In this document: positions 28,943 through 36,985 of the stretch, piece after piece | How the letters are laid out: the number at the start of each line of letters is the position of its first letter | Numbering within the stretch: the first letter of the stretch is position 1 | Assembly (NCBI GenBank): GCA_902579545.1 | Contig: CACHHO010000010.1 | Location: 1-36,985 of the forward strand | Reading direction: 5' to 3' | DNA length: 36,985 nucleotides | Source: Rhodospirillaceae bacterium | Lineage (GTDB): Bacteria; Pseudomonadota; Alphaproteobacteria; TMED109 | Made by a program: the position numbers and the translations under genes | The notes under the pieces: generated by a model | What the model saw: the letters and a program-made list of their open reading frames with translations, nothing else | Database searches by the model: none | Told to the model about the DNA's origin: nothing

Positions 28943-30206
28943 AAAAATATTCTCCTGCATAATTTAAATTTTTATTATTTTTTTCTATATATATAAGTCT
29001 ATTGTATTTAGCTCCCCTTTCTGATCTAGCTACAGAACCAGTTTTTATTAATCTTGAATTACTGCCTACAGATAAATCTGCTATAAAAGTATCTTCTGTC
29101 TCACCAGACCTGTGAGAGATTATATTTTCTATTTTATTAGATTGAGCTAGGTTAATAGTGTCTAATGTTTCTGTAAGAGATCCTATCTGATTTAGCTTTA
29201 TCAAAATAGAGTTAGCTGCATTTTTAGATATACCATATTCTAATCTTCTTTTATTAGTAACAAACAAGTCATCACCTACAATTAATGTTTTTTTTCCTAA
29301 ATTTGAATTTAACTCTGTCCACCCATTCCAATCATCTTCTGAACAACCATCTTCTATAGAAAATATGGGATACTTTTTAGTTATATCCTTCAAATAAGAC
29401 ACCATTTCTTTACTATTTAATTCTTTTTTATTGGAATCTAAAAAGTATTTTTTATTTTTATAGAACTCTGACGATGCTATGTCCAAGGATATTAGAACTT
29501 GTTTTTCCGGATTAAGTTTTGATTTTTTTATTGCTTTTATTAAATATTCTAAAGGTTCATAGTTATTTTTAAAATTTGGAGCGAAGCCTCCCTCATCTCC
29601 TACTGAGGTTGAGTAATTATTTTTTTTTAATATGTCTTTAAGATTAAAAAAAATCTCTGAACACCAACTTATTGCCTCTGAAAAACTTTTTGCTCCAACT
29701 GGTGCCAGCATATATTCTTGTATATCTAAGTTATTTATAGCATGAGCACCACCATTAATTACATTAACAAGAGGTACAGGCATATAGTTGGTATTTATAC
29801 CTCCTAAGTATTTATATAATTCAATATTTTCACTTTTAGATGCTGCTTTTGCAACAGCAAGACTCACTGATAGAATAGTATTAGCCCCCAATTTTTTTTT
29901 ATTTTTAGTTCCATCTAAGTCTATTAATAACTTATCAATATTTTTTTGATCCTTAACATCTAGACCTTGGAGGCTATCCAAAATAATTGACTTTATTAGC
30001 TCTATATTATTCAAAACTCCCTTACCCATATACCTTTTAAGATCTTTATCTCTTAATTCTAATGCTTCATAGATCCCTGTAGATGCACCAGAAGGGACTG
30101 CTGCTTTGCCGGAAATACCATTACTTAAAATAACTTCAGTAAGAAGTGTTGGAATGCCTCTGCTATCGATTATTTCATATGATTTTATATTTTCTATATA
30201 ACTCAT
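28935..30206 (-). CDS. eno: Enolase
   Basis: Converts 2-phosphoglycerate to phosphoenolpyruvate in glycolysis. The 423-residue protein has GKAAVPSGASTG (substrate loop), VGDEGGFAPNF, SIEDGCSEDDW and GDDLFVTN (magnesium ligands), the catalytic lysine region ILIKLNQIG and the SHRSGETED signature. It overlaps kdsA by four bases and ftsB by eight, inside the long minus-strand block. Together with tpiA and pdhABC it puts lower glycolysis and pyruvate oxidation in one gene cluster. Confidence 0.98.
   Translation of the reverse strand: MSYIENIKSYEIIDSRGIPTLLTEVILSNGISGKAAVPSGASTGIYEALELRDKDLKRYMGKGVLNNIELIKSIILDSLQGLDVKDQKNIDKLLIDLDGTKNKKKLGANTILSVSLAVAKAASKSENIELYKYLGGINTNYMPVPLVNVINGGAHAINNLDIQEYMLAPVGAKSFSEAISWCSEIFFNLKDILKKNNYSTSVGDEGGFAPNFKNNYEPLEYLIKAIKKSKLNPEKQVLISLDIASSEFYKNKKYFLDSNKKELNSKEMVSYLKDITKKYPIFSIEDGCSEDDWNGWTELNSNLGKKTLIVGDDLFVTNKRRLEYGISKNAANSILIKLNQIGSLTETLDTINLAQSNKIENIISHRSGETEDTFIADLSVGSNSRLIKTGSVARSERGAKYNRLIYIEKNNKNLNYAGEYFCV
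28952..28956 (-). promoter_or_regulatory. Ribosome binding site deciding the ftsB start
   Basis: AGGAG lies nine bases before the GTG at 28942 and inside the alternative reading that begins with ATG at 28960. It favours the shorter GTG-initiated FtsB. Confidence 0.6.
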
Positions 30207-31030
30207 TGTTTTACTATATCATCAATTTGCTTAAGTTTTATTAATAAATTTCTTAAATTTTTAATATCTAGCATATTTGGCCCATCACTGGGAGCATTAT
30301 CAGGATCTTGATGAGTTTCAATAAATATTCCTGAAACACCTGTAGCTATGGAAGCTTTTGCTAAGCAAGGCACAAACTCCCTTTGCCCTCCTGACTTATC
30401 TCCTTTACCACCAGGTTGTTGAACTGAATGAGTGACATCAAATATCACTGGCCATCCTGTTTTTTTCATAATAGGTATAGATCTCATATCTGATACTAAA
30501 TTATTATAGCCAAATGAAGTTCCTCTCTCACATAATAAAATATTATCAGCTCCAGCTGATACTAATTTTTTAATTATATTAGACATTTCCCAGGGAGCTA
30601 AAAACTGCCCTTTTTTAACCATGACAGCTTTATCTGTTTTTGCAGCGGCTATTAACAAATCAGTTTGTCTGCATAAAAATGCAGGTATTTGTATTACATC
30701 TACAATAGTCATAACTTCTTTACATTGTTCTTTTTCATGTACATCAGTAATAATATTTATCTTTAAGCTATTTTTTAAATACTCAAAAATCTTTAACCCT
30801 TCATCTAAACCTACACCTCTTTTACTATTAATACTTGTTCTATTAGCTTTATCAAATGATGACTTATAAATAAATTGTATATTTAGTTCTTCACAAATGC
30901 TTTTTATTGAAGAAGCCATATCAATTGCATGTTCTTTGCTTTCTATGGCACAAGGACCAGCAATCAAAACAAAAGGACTATTATTACTTATTTCAATATT
31001 ATTTAAGTATAATTTCTTTTGATCACTCAT
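30203..31030 (-). CDS. kdsA: 3-deoxy-8-phosphooctulonate synthase (KDO-8-phosphate synthase)
   Basis: Condenses arabinose-5-phosphate with phosphoenolpyruvate to make KDO-8-phosphate for lipopolysaccharide. The 275-residue TIM barrel has LIAGPCAIES, KSSFDKANRTS, the GVGLDEGLKI segment, QIPAFLCRQTDLL, and IFDVTHSVQQPGG. Its presence indicates that the cell makes LPS with KDO. It overlaps pyrG by eight bases and eno by four. Confidence 0.98.
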   Translation of the reverse strand: MSDQKKLYLNNIEISNNSPFVLIAGPCAIESKEHAIDMASSIKSICEELNIQFIYKSSFDKANRTSINSKRGVGLDEGLKIFEYLKNSLKINIITDVHEKEQCKEVMTIVDVIQIPAFLCRQTDLLIAAAKTDKAVMVKKGQFLAPWEMSNIIKKLVSAGADNILLCERGTSFGYNNLVSDMRSIPIMKKTGWPVIFDVTHSVQQPGGKGDKSGGQREFVPCLAKASIATGVSGIFIETHQDPDNAPSDGPNMLDIKNLRNLLIKLKQIDDIVKQ

Positions 31031-32679
31031 TGTTTTTCTTCTTTTCTAAGCTTGCTTCAATAAAAGAATTAAATACCGGATGAGGATTAAGAGGTTGTGA
31101 AGTCAATTCCGGATGGAATTGCACACCTAAAAACCAGGGATGATTTGTTAATTCAATTATTTCAGGTAATTTTCCATCAGGCGATCTGCCAGATATTATC
31201 AAACCATTTTTTTTAAATAGTTTTTCATAATTTATATTCATTTCAAACCTATGCCTATGTCTTTCATTTATAATATTCTTTTTATAAACACTCTTAGCTA
31301 AAGTAAAGTTATTAATTTTACATTTGTAACTGCCTAGACGCATTGACCCACCATAATCTGAATTAACACTTCTTTTTATAAATTTATTTCCTTTTTTCCA
31401 TTCGGTCATTAAACCAATAATATTTTCTGAATTTTTTATACTAAATTCACTAGAACTAGCATTTTTTAACCCAACAACATTTCGTGCATATTCAATAACA
31501 GCTAATTGCATGCCAAAACATATACCTAAAAAAGGTATTTTTTCTTCTCTTGCATATTTAATAAATTTAATTTTTCCATTTATTCCTCTTTTTCCAAAAC
31601 CACCAGGCACTAAAATGCCATTTAAATCCATAAAATTAGGTTTTTTATTAAGAGATTTTTCAGAGTCAATCCATTTAATATTTATCTTAGCAAAATTTCT
31701 AATTCCACTGTGAGAAAGTGCTTCAATAAGTGACTTATAAGCATCTTTTAATTGAATATACTTTCCTATAATTCCAATATTAACTGAATATTTTGGCTTG
31801 CTTTTGATTAAGCTTATTTTATTCCAACTTATTAGATTAGCTTTGTTTTTTGACTTTATATTAAAGCTCTCTAATACTCTACTATCTAATCCTTCTGCAT
31901 TTAAGAACGTTGGTAATTCATAAATACTATCCACATCTACAGCTTGAATTATATTTTTTATATTAATATTGCAGAATAAAGCTATTTTATTTTTATCAGA
32001 GTTAGAAATTTTTCTCTCACATCTACATATGAGAATATTTGGCTGTATTCCTATTTCTCTTAATTCTTTGACGGAATGCTGAGTGGGTTTAGTTTTTTGT
32101 TCATCTGCAGCTGTTAGATATGGAACTAATGTCAAATGTAAAAAAAATAGATTGATGTCTTTGTAGCTCATTGCTTAACTGTCTAATAGCTTCTAAGAAA
32201 GGTAGACTTTCTATGTCCCCGACTGTACCACCTACTTCCACTATTAAAAAGTCTACTTTTTTTAAACTTAAGCATATACTTTTTTTAATCTCATTAGTAA
32301 CATGAGGAATAACTTGAACTGTTTTGCCTAAATATTTTCCTTTGCGCTCATTATTAATTACATTTTGATAAACTCTACCTGCAGTTATATTATCATTTTT
32401 AGTTGCATTAACTCCTGTAAACCTCTCATAGTGACCTAAGTCTAAATCAGTTTCTGCACCATCATTTGTAACAAAAACTTCTCCATGCTGATTAGGATTC
32501 ATTGTTCCTGGGTCAACATTTAGATAAGGATCAAGCTTTCTTAACTTAACTTTGTATCCTCTTGATTGCAGAATAGCAGCTAATGATGCAGCAGTAAGAC
32601 CTTTACCAAGAGAAGAAACAACTCCTCCGGTTATAAAAATAATTTTTGTTTTAAAATTAGTTAACTTTGATATAACAAT
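31023..32679 (-). CDS. pyrG: CTP synthase, reading frame broken once, no canonical start codon
   Basis: Converts UTP to CTP with glutamine as amide donor. N-terminal synthetase domain: [54 protein letters not shown]-terminal glutamine amidotransferase domain: [10 protein letters not shown] (catalytic Cys), RHRHRFEMN and VQFHPELTS. The frame is lost at an A8 run (plus strand 32140-32147); removing one base joins [12 protein letters not shown] to LHLTLVPYL as the family requires. Upstream of the conserved ATG at 32502 another 59 codons of obvious CTP synthase sequence follow the secG stop, but no in-frame ATG, GTG or TTG exists there. ATT (32679) or ATA (32673, nine bases after GGAG) is the likely initiator unless a base is wrong. 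About 552 residues when rebuilt. Confidence 0.87.
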
Positions 32680-33000
32680 TTACTCCGTATCAGGTACAAT
32701 TGGTTTATTCTCTTCTATGTCTTTATCAATTATTTCTTCTATATCAGTATTATTCATAATTGATTTTTCTTTTAAGTTTCCTGATAAGATAGCTAACAAA
32801 AGGCTATTTCCTAAAAATAAAGCAGCTATAATAGCGGTTAGTTTTGTAAGAAAATTGGCAGAACTTCTTCCTGTAAGCATTCCTGAAAAACTTCCTCCCC
32901 CTATTCCACCTAACGCGCCTCCATCACTGCGCTGGATTAGTATGATTACTATTAATACTATAGCTAATAGAGCATGAAATATTAAAAAAATATTAAACAT
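32680..33000 (-). CDS. secG: Protein translocase subunit SecG
   Basis: The small accessory subunit of the SecYEG translocon. The 106-residue protein has the typical two membrane segments (about residues 3-21 and 56-75), the loop IQRSDGGALGGIGGG and the TGRSSANFLTKLTA segment, followed by an acidic tail. An AGGAG ribosome binding site is five bases before the ATG. In alphaproteobacteria it lies between tpiA and pyrG, as here; its stop TAA is directly followed by the first pyrG codons. Confidence 0.95.
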   Translation of the reverse strand: MFNIFLIFHALLAIVLIVIILIQRSDGGALGGIGGGSFSGMLTGRSSANFLTKLTAIIAALFLGNSLLLAILSGNLKEKSIMNNTDIEEIIDKDIEENKPIVPDTE

Positions 33001-33014
33001 AAATTCTCCTAAAT

Positions 33015-33749
33015 TTATAGACTATCATAAATTTTACAAAATTCACTAGCAATTAATGAGGCTCCTCCAATTAAACCACCATTAACACTTTTTAGTGAAA
33101 ATATATTCTTTGAATTGCTTGAATTAACTGAGCCTCCATAAAGAACTGGAATATTAGCGAAACTATATTTTTTTGATATAAATTTTTTAATAAACTGATG
33201 CATAATTTCTATCTCACTTAATTGGGGGGTTTTATTAGTACCTATTGCCCATACTGGTTCATAAGCTATAACTAAATTTTTAAAATCCATATCTTTATTA
33301 AAAATATTGTTTAACTGTTCTTTTAATTTTCTAGTACTTTTATTATTTTTATAGTCATCAAAGCTTTCCCCTACACAAAATATAATTTTTAATTTATTTT
33401 TTACTGCTAACTCAATTTTTTTAACTAGCATAGCATTATTTTCTTTATAATATATTCTTCTTTCTGAATGTCCTAGAAGTACATATTTACAGCCCATAAT
33501 CCTAATCATATTAGCTGAAATATCTCCCGTATAAGCTCCTTTATCAAACTGACTGCAATCCTGGCTTCCAAATATTATTTTATTTTTAAGTATATTTTTA
33601 AAATATAATATCGAATTTACTGGTGGTAATATGACAAACTTTTTATTTTTGTTATTTTTAATTCGTTTTTTTATTTTATTCAATAGTATAATACCACTCT
33701 TGTGATTATTATTCATTTTCCAGTTAGCAACTAAAAGTTTTTTCTTCAC
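33015..33749 (-). CDS. tpiA: Triosephosphate isomerase
   Basis: Interconverts dihydroxyacetone phosphate and glyceraldehyde-3-phosphate. Catalytic residues are visible: K11 in NWKMN, H94 in LGHSERR and E164 in AYEPVWAIGT (loop 6). Phosphate-binding segments YGGSVN and GGLIGGASL close the barrel. The start is a GTG at 33749, six bases after AAAGG. At 244 residues it is of normal size. It is the first gene of the twelve-gene minus-strand block and is divergent from ppiD. Confidence 0.97.
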   Translation of the reverse strand: MKKKLLVANWKMNNNHKSGIILLNKIKKRIKNNKNKKFVILPPVNSILYFKNILKNKIIFGSQDCSQFDKGAYTGDISANMIRIMGCKYVLLGHSERRIYYKENNAMLVKKIELAVKNKLKIIFCVGESFDDYKNNKSTRKLKEQLNNIFNKDMDFKNLVIAYEPVWAIGTNKTPQLSEIEIMHQFIKKFISKKYSFANIPVLYGGSVNSSNSKNIFSLKSVNGGLIGGASLIASEFCKIYDSL

Positions 33750-33822
33750 TTAATACCTTTCATAAAAATAATGTAAATAATTGTTTTATATTTATATAAA
33801 AATGTTAAATATAAATATTATT

Positions 33823-35688
33823 ATGATAAAAAAAATAAGTACGTCTATTAAAAATATTGGGACTAAGACTTTAATACTAATAATTGCCCTAAGTTTTGCT
33901 GTTTGGGGGATAGGTGATATTTTTACAGGAGACAGCAATCCAACTATAGCAACTGTTGGAGATTCAAAAATTAAATTAAAAAGATTTAATTTGGAATATC
34001 AAGCAGTACTTCAAAACCTTAGACAAAGCTCTGATCAGCCATTAACAGAGGAGTTTCTAAAATCTATGGGCTTACAAAATAGTGTTTTAAATAATATGAT
34101 AAATAAAGAATATATAAATATTCTTTCTAAAGAGTTGGGCATTAATATTACTCCAAAATATATTAAAAAAAGTCTTATTCAAAATAGAATTTTCCATGAT
34201 CAATTAGGAGTTTTTAATCAAGATTACTTTAACTATTTTTTAAATAGAAATAATATTTCTGAAAGTGAGTTACTTAGCATAAGTAAGAATGAATTAATAA
34301 ATGATATTTTTATTAAATCTTTAGAATTCTCAAGCTTTACTCCTAAAATTGTAGCCAATAACCTAATAAATAAAAGAGATTTAGTAAGGAAGGCTGAAGT
34401 ATACGAAATAGATACTTCAGCAATGCTAATTAATAAAAAGTTAAGTCAGAATGAAATAAAAGAAAAGTATGAAAAAGTAAAATCAAATATACTTAATCCA
34501 GAAAGAAGAAGTATAAATTTAATATTCATAAATAAAGATAATATTGATACTAACATATTATTAAAAGAAAAAGAGTTACTAGATATATATAATGCAAATA
34601 AAAAAAGTTATTCTAAATCAGAAAAAAGAAAATTAATGCAATTTATATTTGAAGAGAAAGAAGAAGCTGTAATATTTGCAGAAAATATTAAGAATATGAC
34701 TGATATAGATGAATATTTATCAAAAGAAGGTATTAAAAAGGAAAGTGTTACATTAGAAGTTGAAGAAGGAGAATTAGAAGAAAAAATAAATTTAGAAGCT
34801 TTCAAATTAAAAGAAAAGCAGTTTTCTAAGCCATTAAATAGTTCATTTGGCTGGAAGGTATTATATATAGAAAATATTATAGCTGAAAATATAACTACTT
34901 TTAAAGACGTTAAAGATGAAATAAAAAAGGATCTCACTACAGACTTGTTAAATGAGAGAATATATAAAAAAGCAAATCTTTTTTATGAAAGTTTTATTGA
35001 AAACAATAATTTAGAGGATTCCCTAAAAAAAACTAGCCTTAAAAAAATAAAATTAGAAAACATTGATTTAAATAATATTGCTCCTCTTCTTAAACAATAT
35101 GACTTAGACACAAAAGAAGATACTTTTATTAAGATTGTTTTTAACTTAAATGAAAATTCTATTTCTGATCCTATAGAAGATGAAGCTTTATCATTAGTTT
35201 TTGTACATTTAGAAAAGGTTACTCCCGCCTCTCCAAAGAACTTTAGTGATGCAAAAAATGATGTTATAGCAATACTAAACAGAGAAATCAAACAGAATAT
35301 AGCCCTTAAAAACTCAACTGAACTTCTAACTAACTTGCTAGAAAAGAAAAAAATAGATATTAACAAATATAAATATACTAAAACAGATTGGCTTACAAAT
35401 GATTCTAGAGTTAAGCCAGAATTTGATATTAAAATAAAAAATATTATTTTTAAAACTCCAATGAATAACTATTCACAAAATAAACAAATAGATGAATTTA
35501 AATATGTTATTGTTAAACCAATTGAACAAAGTAACAAATTATTAGATACTAAAAAAACTACCAGTACTGAAGAAATAAAATTAGAAGTAAGCAAACAAAT
35601 AGATAATGACTTATTAGGAGCAATGCTAGATGATTTAAAAACAGAGAAGAAAAGTTCAGTAAACCAAACTTTTTTAGACTCATTTTAA
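33823..35688 (+). CDS. ppiD: PpiD-like peptidyl-prolyl isomerase / SurA N-terminal domain periplasmic chaperone
   Basis: An inner-membrane-anchored periplasmic folding factor. The first 45 residues match PpiD (KNIGTKTLILIIALSFAVWGIGDIF, read as one membrane segment), followed by a SurA_N-like helical region and a degenerate parvulin domain (KRKLMQFIFEEKEEAVIFAEN to FGWKVLYIENI). Strict parvulin active-site residues are not evident, so it may act as a chaperone only. I start at the ATG at 33823 (about 621 residues) because the membrane helix follows closely as in PpiD; ATG 33802 and TTG 33781 are in-frame alternatives and none has a ribosome binding site. trpE begins on the next base after the stop, a conserved alphaproteobacterial junction. 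Confidence 0.87.
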   Translation: MIKKISTSIKNIGTKTLILIIALSFAVWGIGDIFTGDSNPTIATVGDSKIKLKRFNLEYQAVLQNLRQSSDQPLTEEFLKSMGLQNSVLNNMINKEYINILSKELGINITPKYIKKSLIQNRIFHDQLGVFNQDYFNYFLNRNNISESELLSISKNELINDIFIKSLEFSSFTPKIVANNLINKRDLVRKAEVYEIDTSAMLINKKLSQNEIKEKYEKVKSNILNPERRSINLIFINKDNIDTNILLKEKELLDIYNANKKSYSKSEKRKLMQFIFEEKEEAVIFAENIKNMTDIDEYLSKEGIKKESVTLEVEEGELEEKINLEAFKLKEKQFSKPLNSSFGWKVLYIENIIAENITTFKDVKDEIKKDLTTDLLNERIYKKANLFYESFIENNNLEDSLKKTSLKKIKLENIDLNNIAPLLKQYDLDTKEDTFIKIVFNLNENSISDPIEDEALSLVFVHLEKVTPASPKNFSDAKNDVIAILNREIKQNIALKNSTELLTNLLEKKKIDINKYKYTKTDWLTNDSRVKPEFDIKIKNIIFKTPMNNYSQNKQIDEFKYVIVKPIEQSNKLLDTKKTTSTEEIKLEVSKQIDNDLLGAMLDDLKTEKKSSVNQTFLDSF

Positions 35689-36985
35689 ATGTTAGAAGTA
35701 TTTCCTAAAAAAAATTATTTTTTAAAAAGTGTAAAAAAAAAAGAAAATCAAGTAATATGGGCAAAAGTTAAATCTGACCTAGACACACCTGTATCTGTCT
35801 ATTTGAAACTATGTTCAGGCCTTAAAAATACTTTTTTATTAGAATCTGTACAAGATGGTACCTATAGAGGAAGATATTCAATAGTAGGATTAAAACCTGA
35901 TATAATATGGAAATGTAAAAACGGTATTGCCTATAAAAAAATAATAAAAAAAAAAAGTAAAACAAACTTTACTAAAGAAGTTATACCTCCTTTAGTTAGC
36001 TTAAAAAATTTAATAAATGACTCAAAAATAAATATTCCCAAAAATCTTCCGCCTATGTCAGCTGGTCTGGTAGGCTACTTGGGCTATGAAACAATTGAAT
36101 TATATGAAAAAATGCCATTAAGAAAACATGAAGAATTAAACATGCCAGATGGTTTTTTTATAAGACCAACAGTTATGGTTATATTTGATGGAATTAAAAA
36201 TGAAATTATTTTTATTTGTCCTTATTGGTTTTCTAATCAAAATAATTTTAGTAAAGACTATGATGAAATTACAAAAAATATTAAAAATTTAATAGGTTTA
36301 ATCAATAAATTACCAAAGAATTATACCTTTAAAAAAAATAATAAAAAAATGTTAAAGCCTAAGTCTAATATGAGCAAAAAAAGATTCTTTAAAATGGTTG
36401 AAACAGCAAAAAAAATATATTTTTGAAGGAGATATATTTCAAGTAGTGCTTTCACAAAGATTTAAGGCTAAATTTACTTTACCACCATTTGAATTATACA
36501 GGTCTTTAAGAAGTTTAAACCCCTCACCATTTTTATTTTATATGAATTTGAAAGATGAAGCACAAAGTGACTTTTCAATTATTGGTTCTAGTCCTGAAAT
36601 ATTAGTCAAGTTAGAAGGAAAAAAAATTACAATAAGACCTATAGCTGGCACTAGAATAAGGGGAAAAAATAATATTGAAGATGAAAAACTTAAAAATGAA
36701 CTGCTTTCAGATCCTAAAGAGTTAGCAGAACATCTTATGCTTTTAGATTTAGGAAGAAACGACGTAGGAAGAATATCAAAAGTAAACTCTGTTAATGTAA
36801 CTGAAAAAATGAAAGTTGAGTTTTATAGTCATGTTATGCATATTGTGTCCAATGTTATAGGAATTGCAAAAAACCCTAAAAATATAATAGATATTTTAAT
36901 GGCAGGTTTTCCTGCAGGAACTGTATCAGGAGCACCAAAGATAAGAGCTATGGAAATTATTAATGAGCTAGAACCACAATCAAGA
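35689..36985 (+). CDS. trpE: Anthranilate synthase component I, reading frame broken once, truncated by window end
   Basis: Makes anthranilate from chorismate with glutamine-derived ammonia, the first step of tryptophan synthesis. Visible motifs: [18 protein letters not shown] (the LLES tryptophan-feedback segment), [58 protein letters not shown] and [16 protein letters not shown]. The first frame stops at 36426. Removing one base from the A8 run at 36408-36415 restores the expected [17 protein letters not shown] and an open frame to the window edge. The feedback motif suggests allosteric control by tryptophan. Confidence 0.9.

Noticed and set aside
28943-28960. ATG start for ftsB
   Set aside because: No ribosome binding site precedes it, while AGGAG lies nine bases before the downstream GTG at 28942.
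32552-32977. 141-codon plus-strand open frame
   Set aside because: Antisense to the secG gene and the pyrG N terminus, both recognisable on the minus strand.

Overview
The window is a strongly AT-rich, densely packed chromosomal segment of an alphaproteobacterium. Several conserved gene neighbourhoods identify the group: rlpA-dacC-tmk-holB-metG-tatD-MBL hydrolase; ntrB-ntrC-ntrY-ntrX-trkA-trkH-dat-hfq; ispDF-pgpA-cinA; tpiA-secG-pyrG-kdsA-eno-ftsB-pdhABC-lpdA-lipA-coq10; and ppiD-trpE. Low GC, short or overlapping gene junctions and the absence of mobile elements, tRNA or rRNA genes point to a reduced genome, for example a streamlined marine lineage (SAR11/HIMB59-like) or a host-associated one. 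The sequence alone does not decide between these.

Layout. Bases 1-6515 (+): end of rlpA, then peptidoglycan (dacC), DNA replication (tmk, holB), translation (metG) and housekeeping hydrolases (tatD, MBL, mazG). Bases 6517-10476 (-): a beta-hydroxyacid dehydrogenase, a 329-base gap with a hairpin, a small secreted orphan, groEL and groES under a CIRCE operator, then hfq. Bases 10473-20112 (-): the ntrB-ntrC-ntrY-ntrX-trkA-trkH-dat-hfq block. Bases 20139-22265 (+): ispDF, pgpA and cinA/pncC. Bases 22254-33749 (-): a twelve-gene run from tpiA to the COQ10-like gene, covering glycolysis, CTP and KDO synthesis, division, and pyruvate dehydrogenase with lipoate synthesis. Bases 33823-36985 (+): ppiD and the start of trpE, which runs off the window.

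The most unusual finding is at pyruvate dehydrogenase. The E1-alpha gene (pdhA) encodes about 100 extra N-terminal residues that look like a small helix-turn-helix DNA-binding domain. It is preceded by a near-consensus promoter (TTGACA-17-TATAGT) whose -10 box ends six bases before the ATG, so the mRNA is predicted to be leaderless. A dyad with perfect 9-base arms abuts the -35 box. Together they suggest a metabolic enzyme that may bind and regulate its own promoter.

The second theme is a nitrogen two-component pair, NtrB/NtrC, that keeps its fold and gene order but has lost its phosphorelay residues: the NtrB phospho-acceptor His is Lys, the NtrC receiver Asp is Asn, and the NtrC GAFTGA loop and arginine-finger residues are gone. 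The neighbouring NtrY/NtrX pair keeps its catalytic residues.

The third theme is technical or biological. Twelve reading-frame breaks occur in trkH, ntrY, ntrC, ispDF, cinA, pyrG and trpE. Every one is explained by exactly one extra A/T in a homopolymer run, and ten of the twelve lie between 12.6 and 22.2 kb. Consensus insertion errors are the likeliest cause, so these genes are annotated as single genes with breaks, not as pseudogenes.
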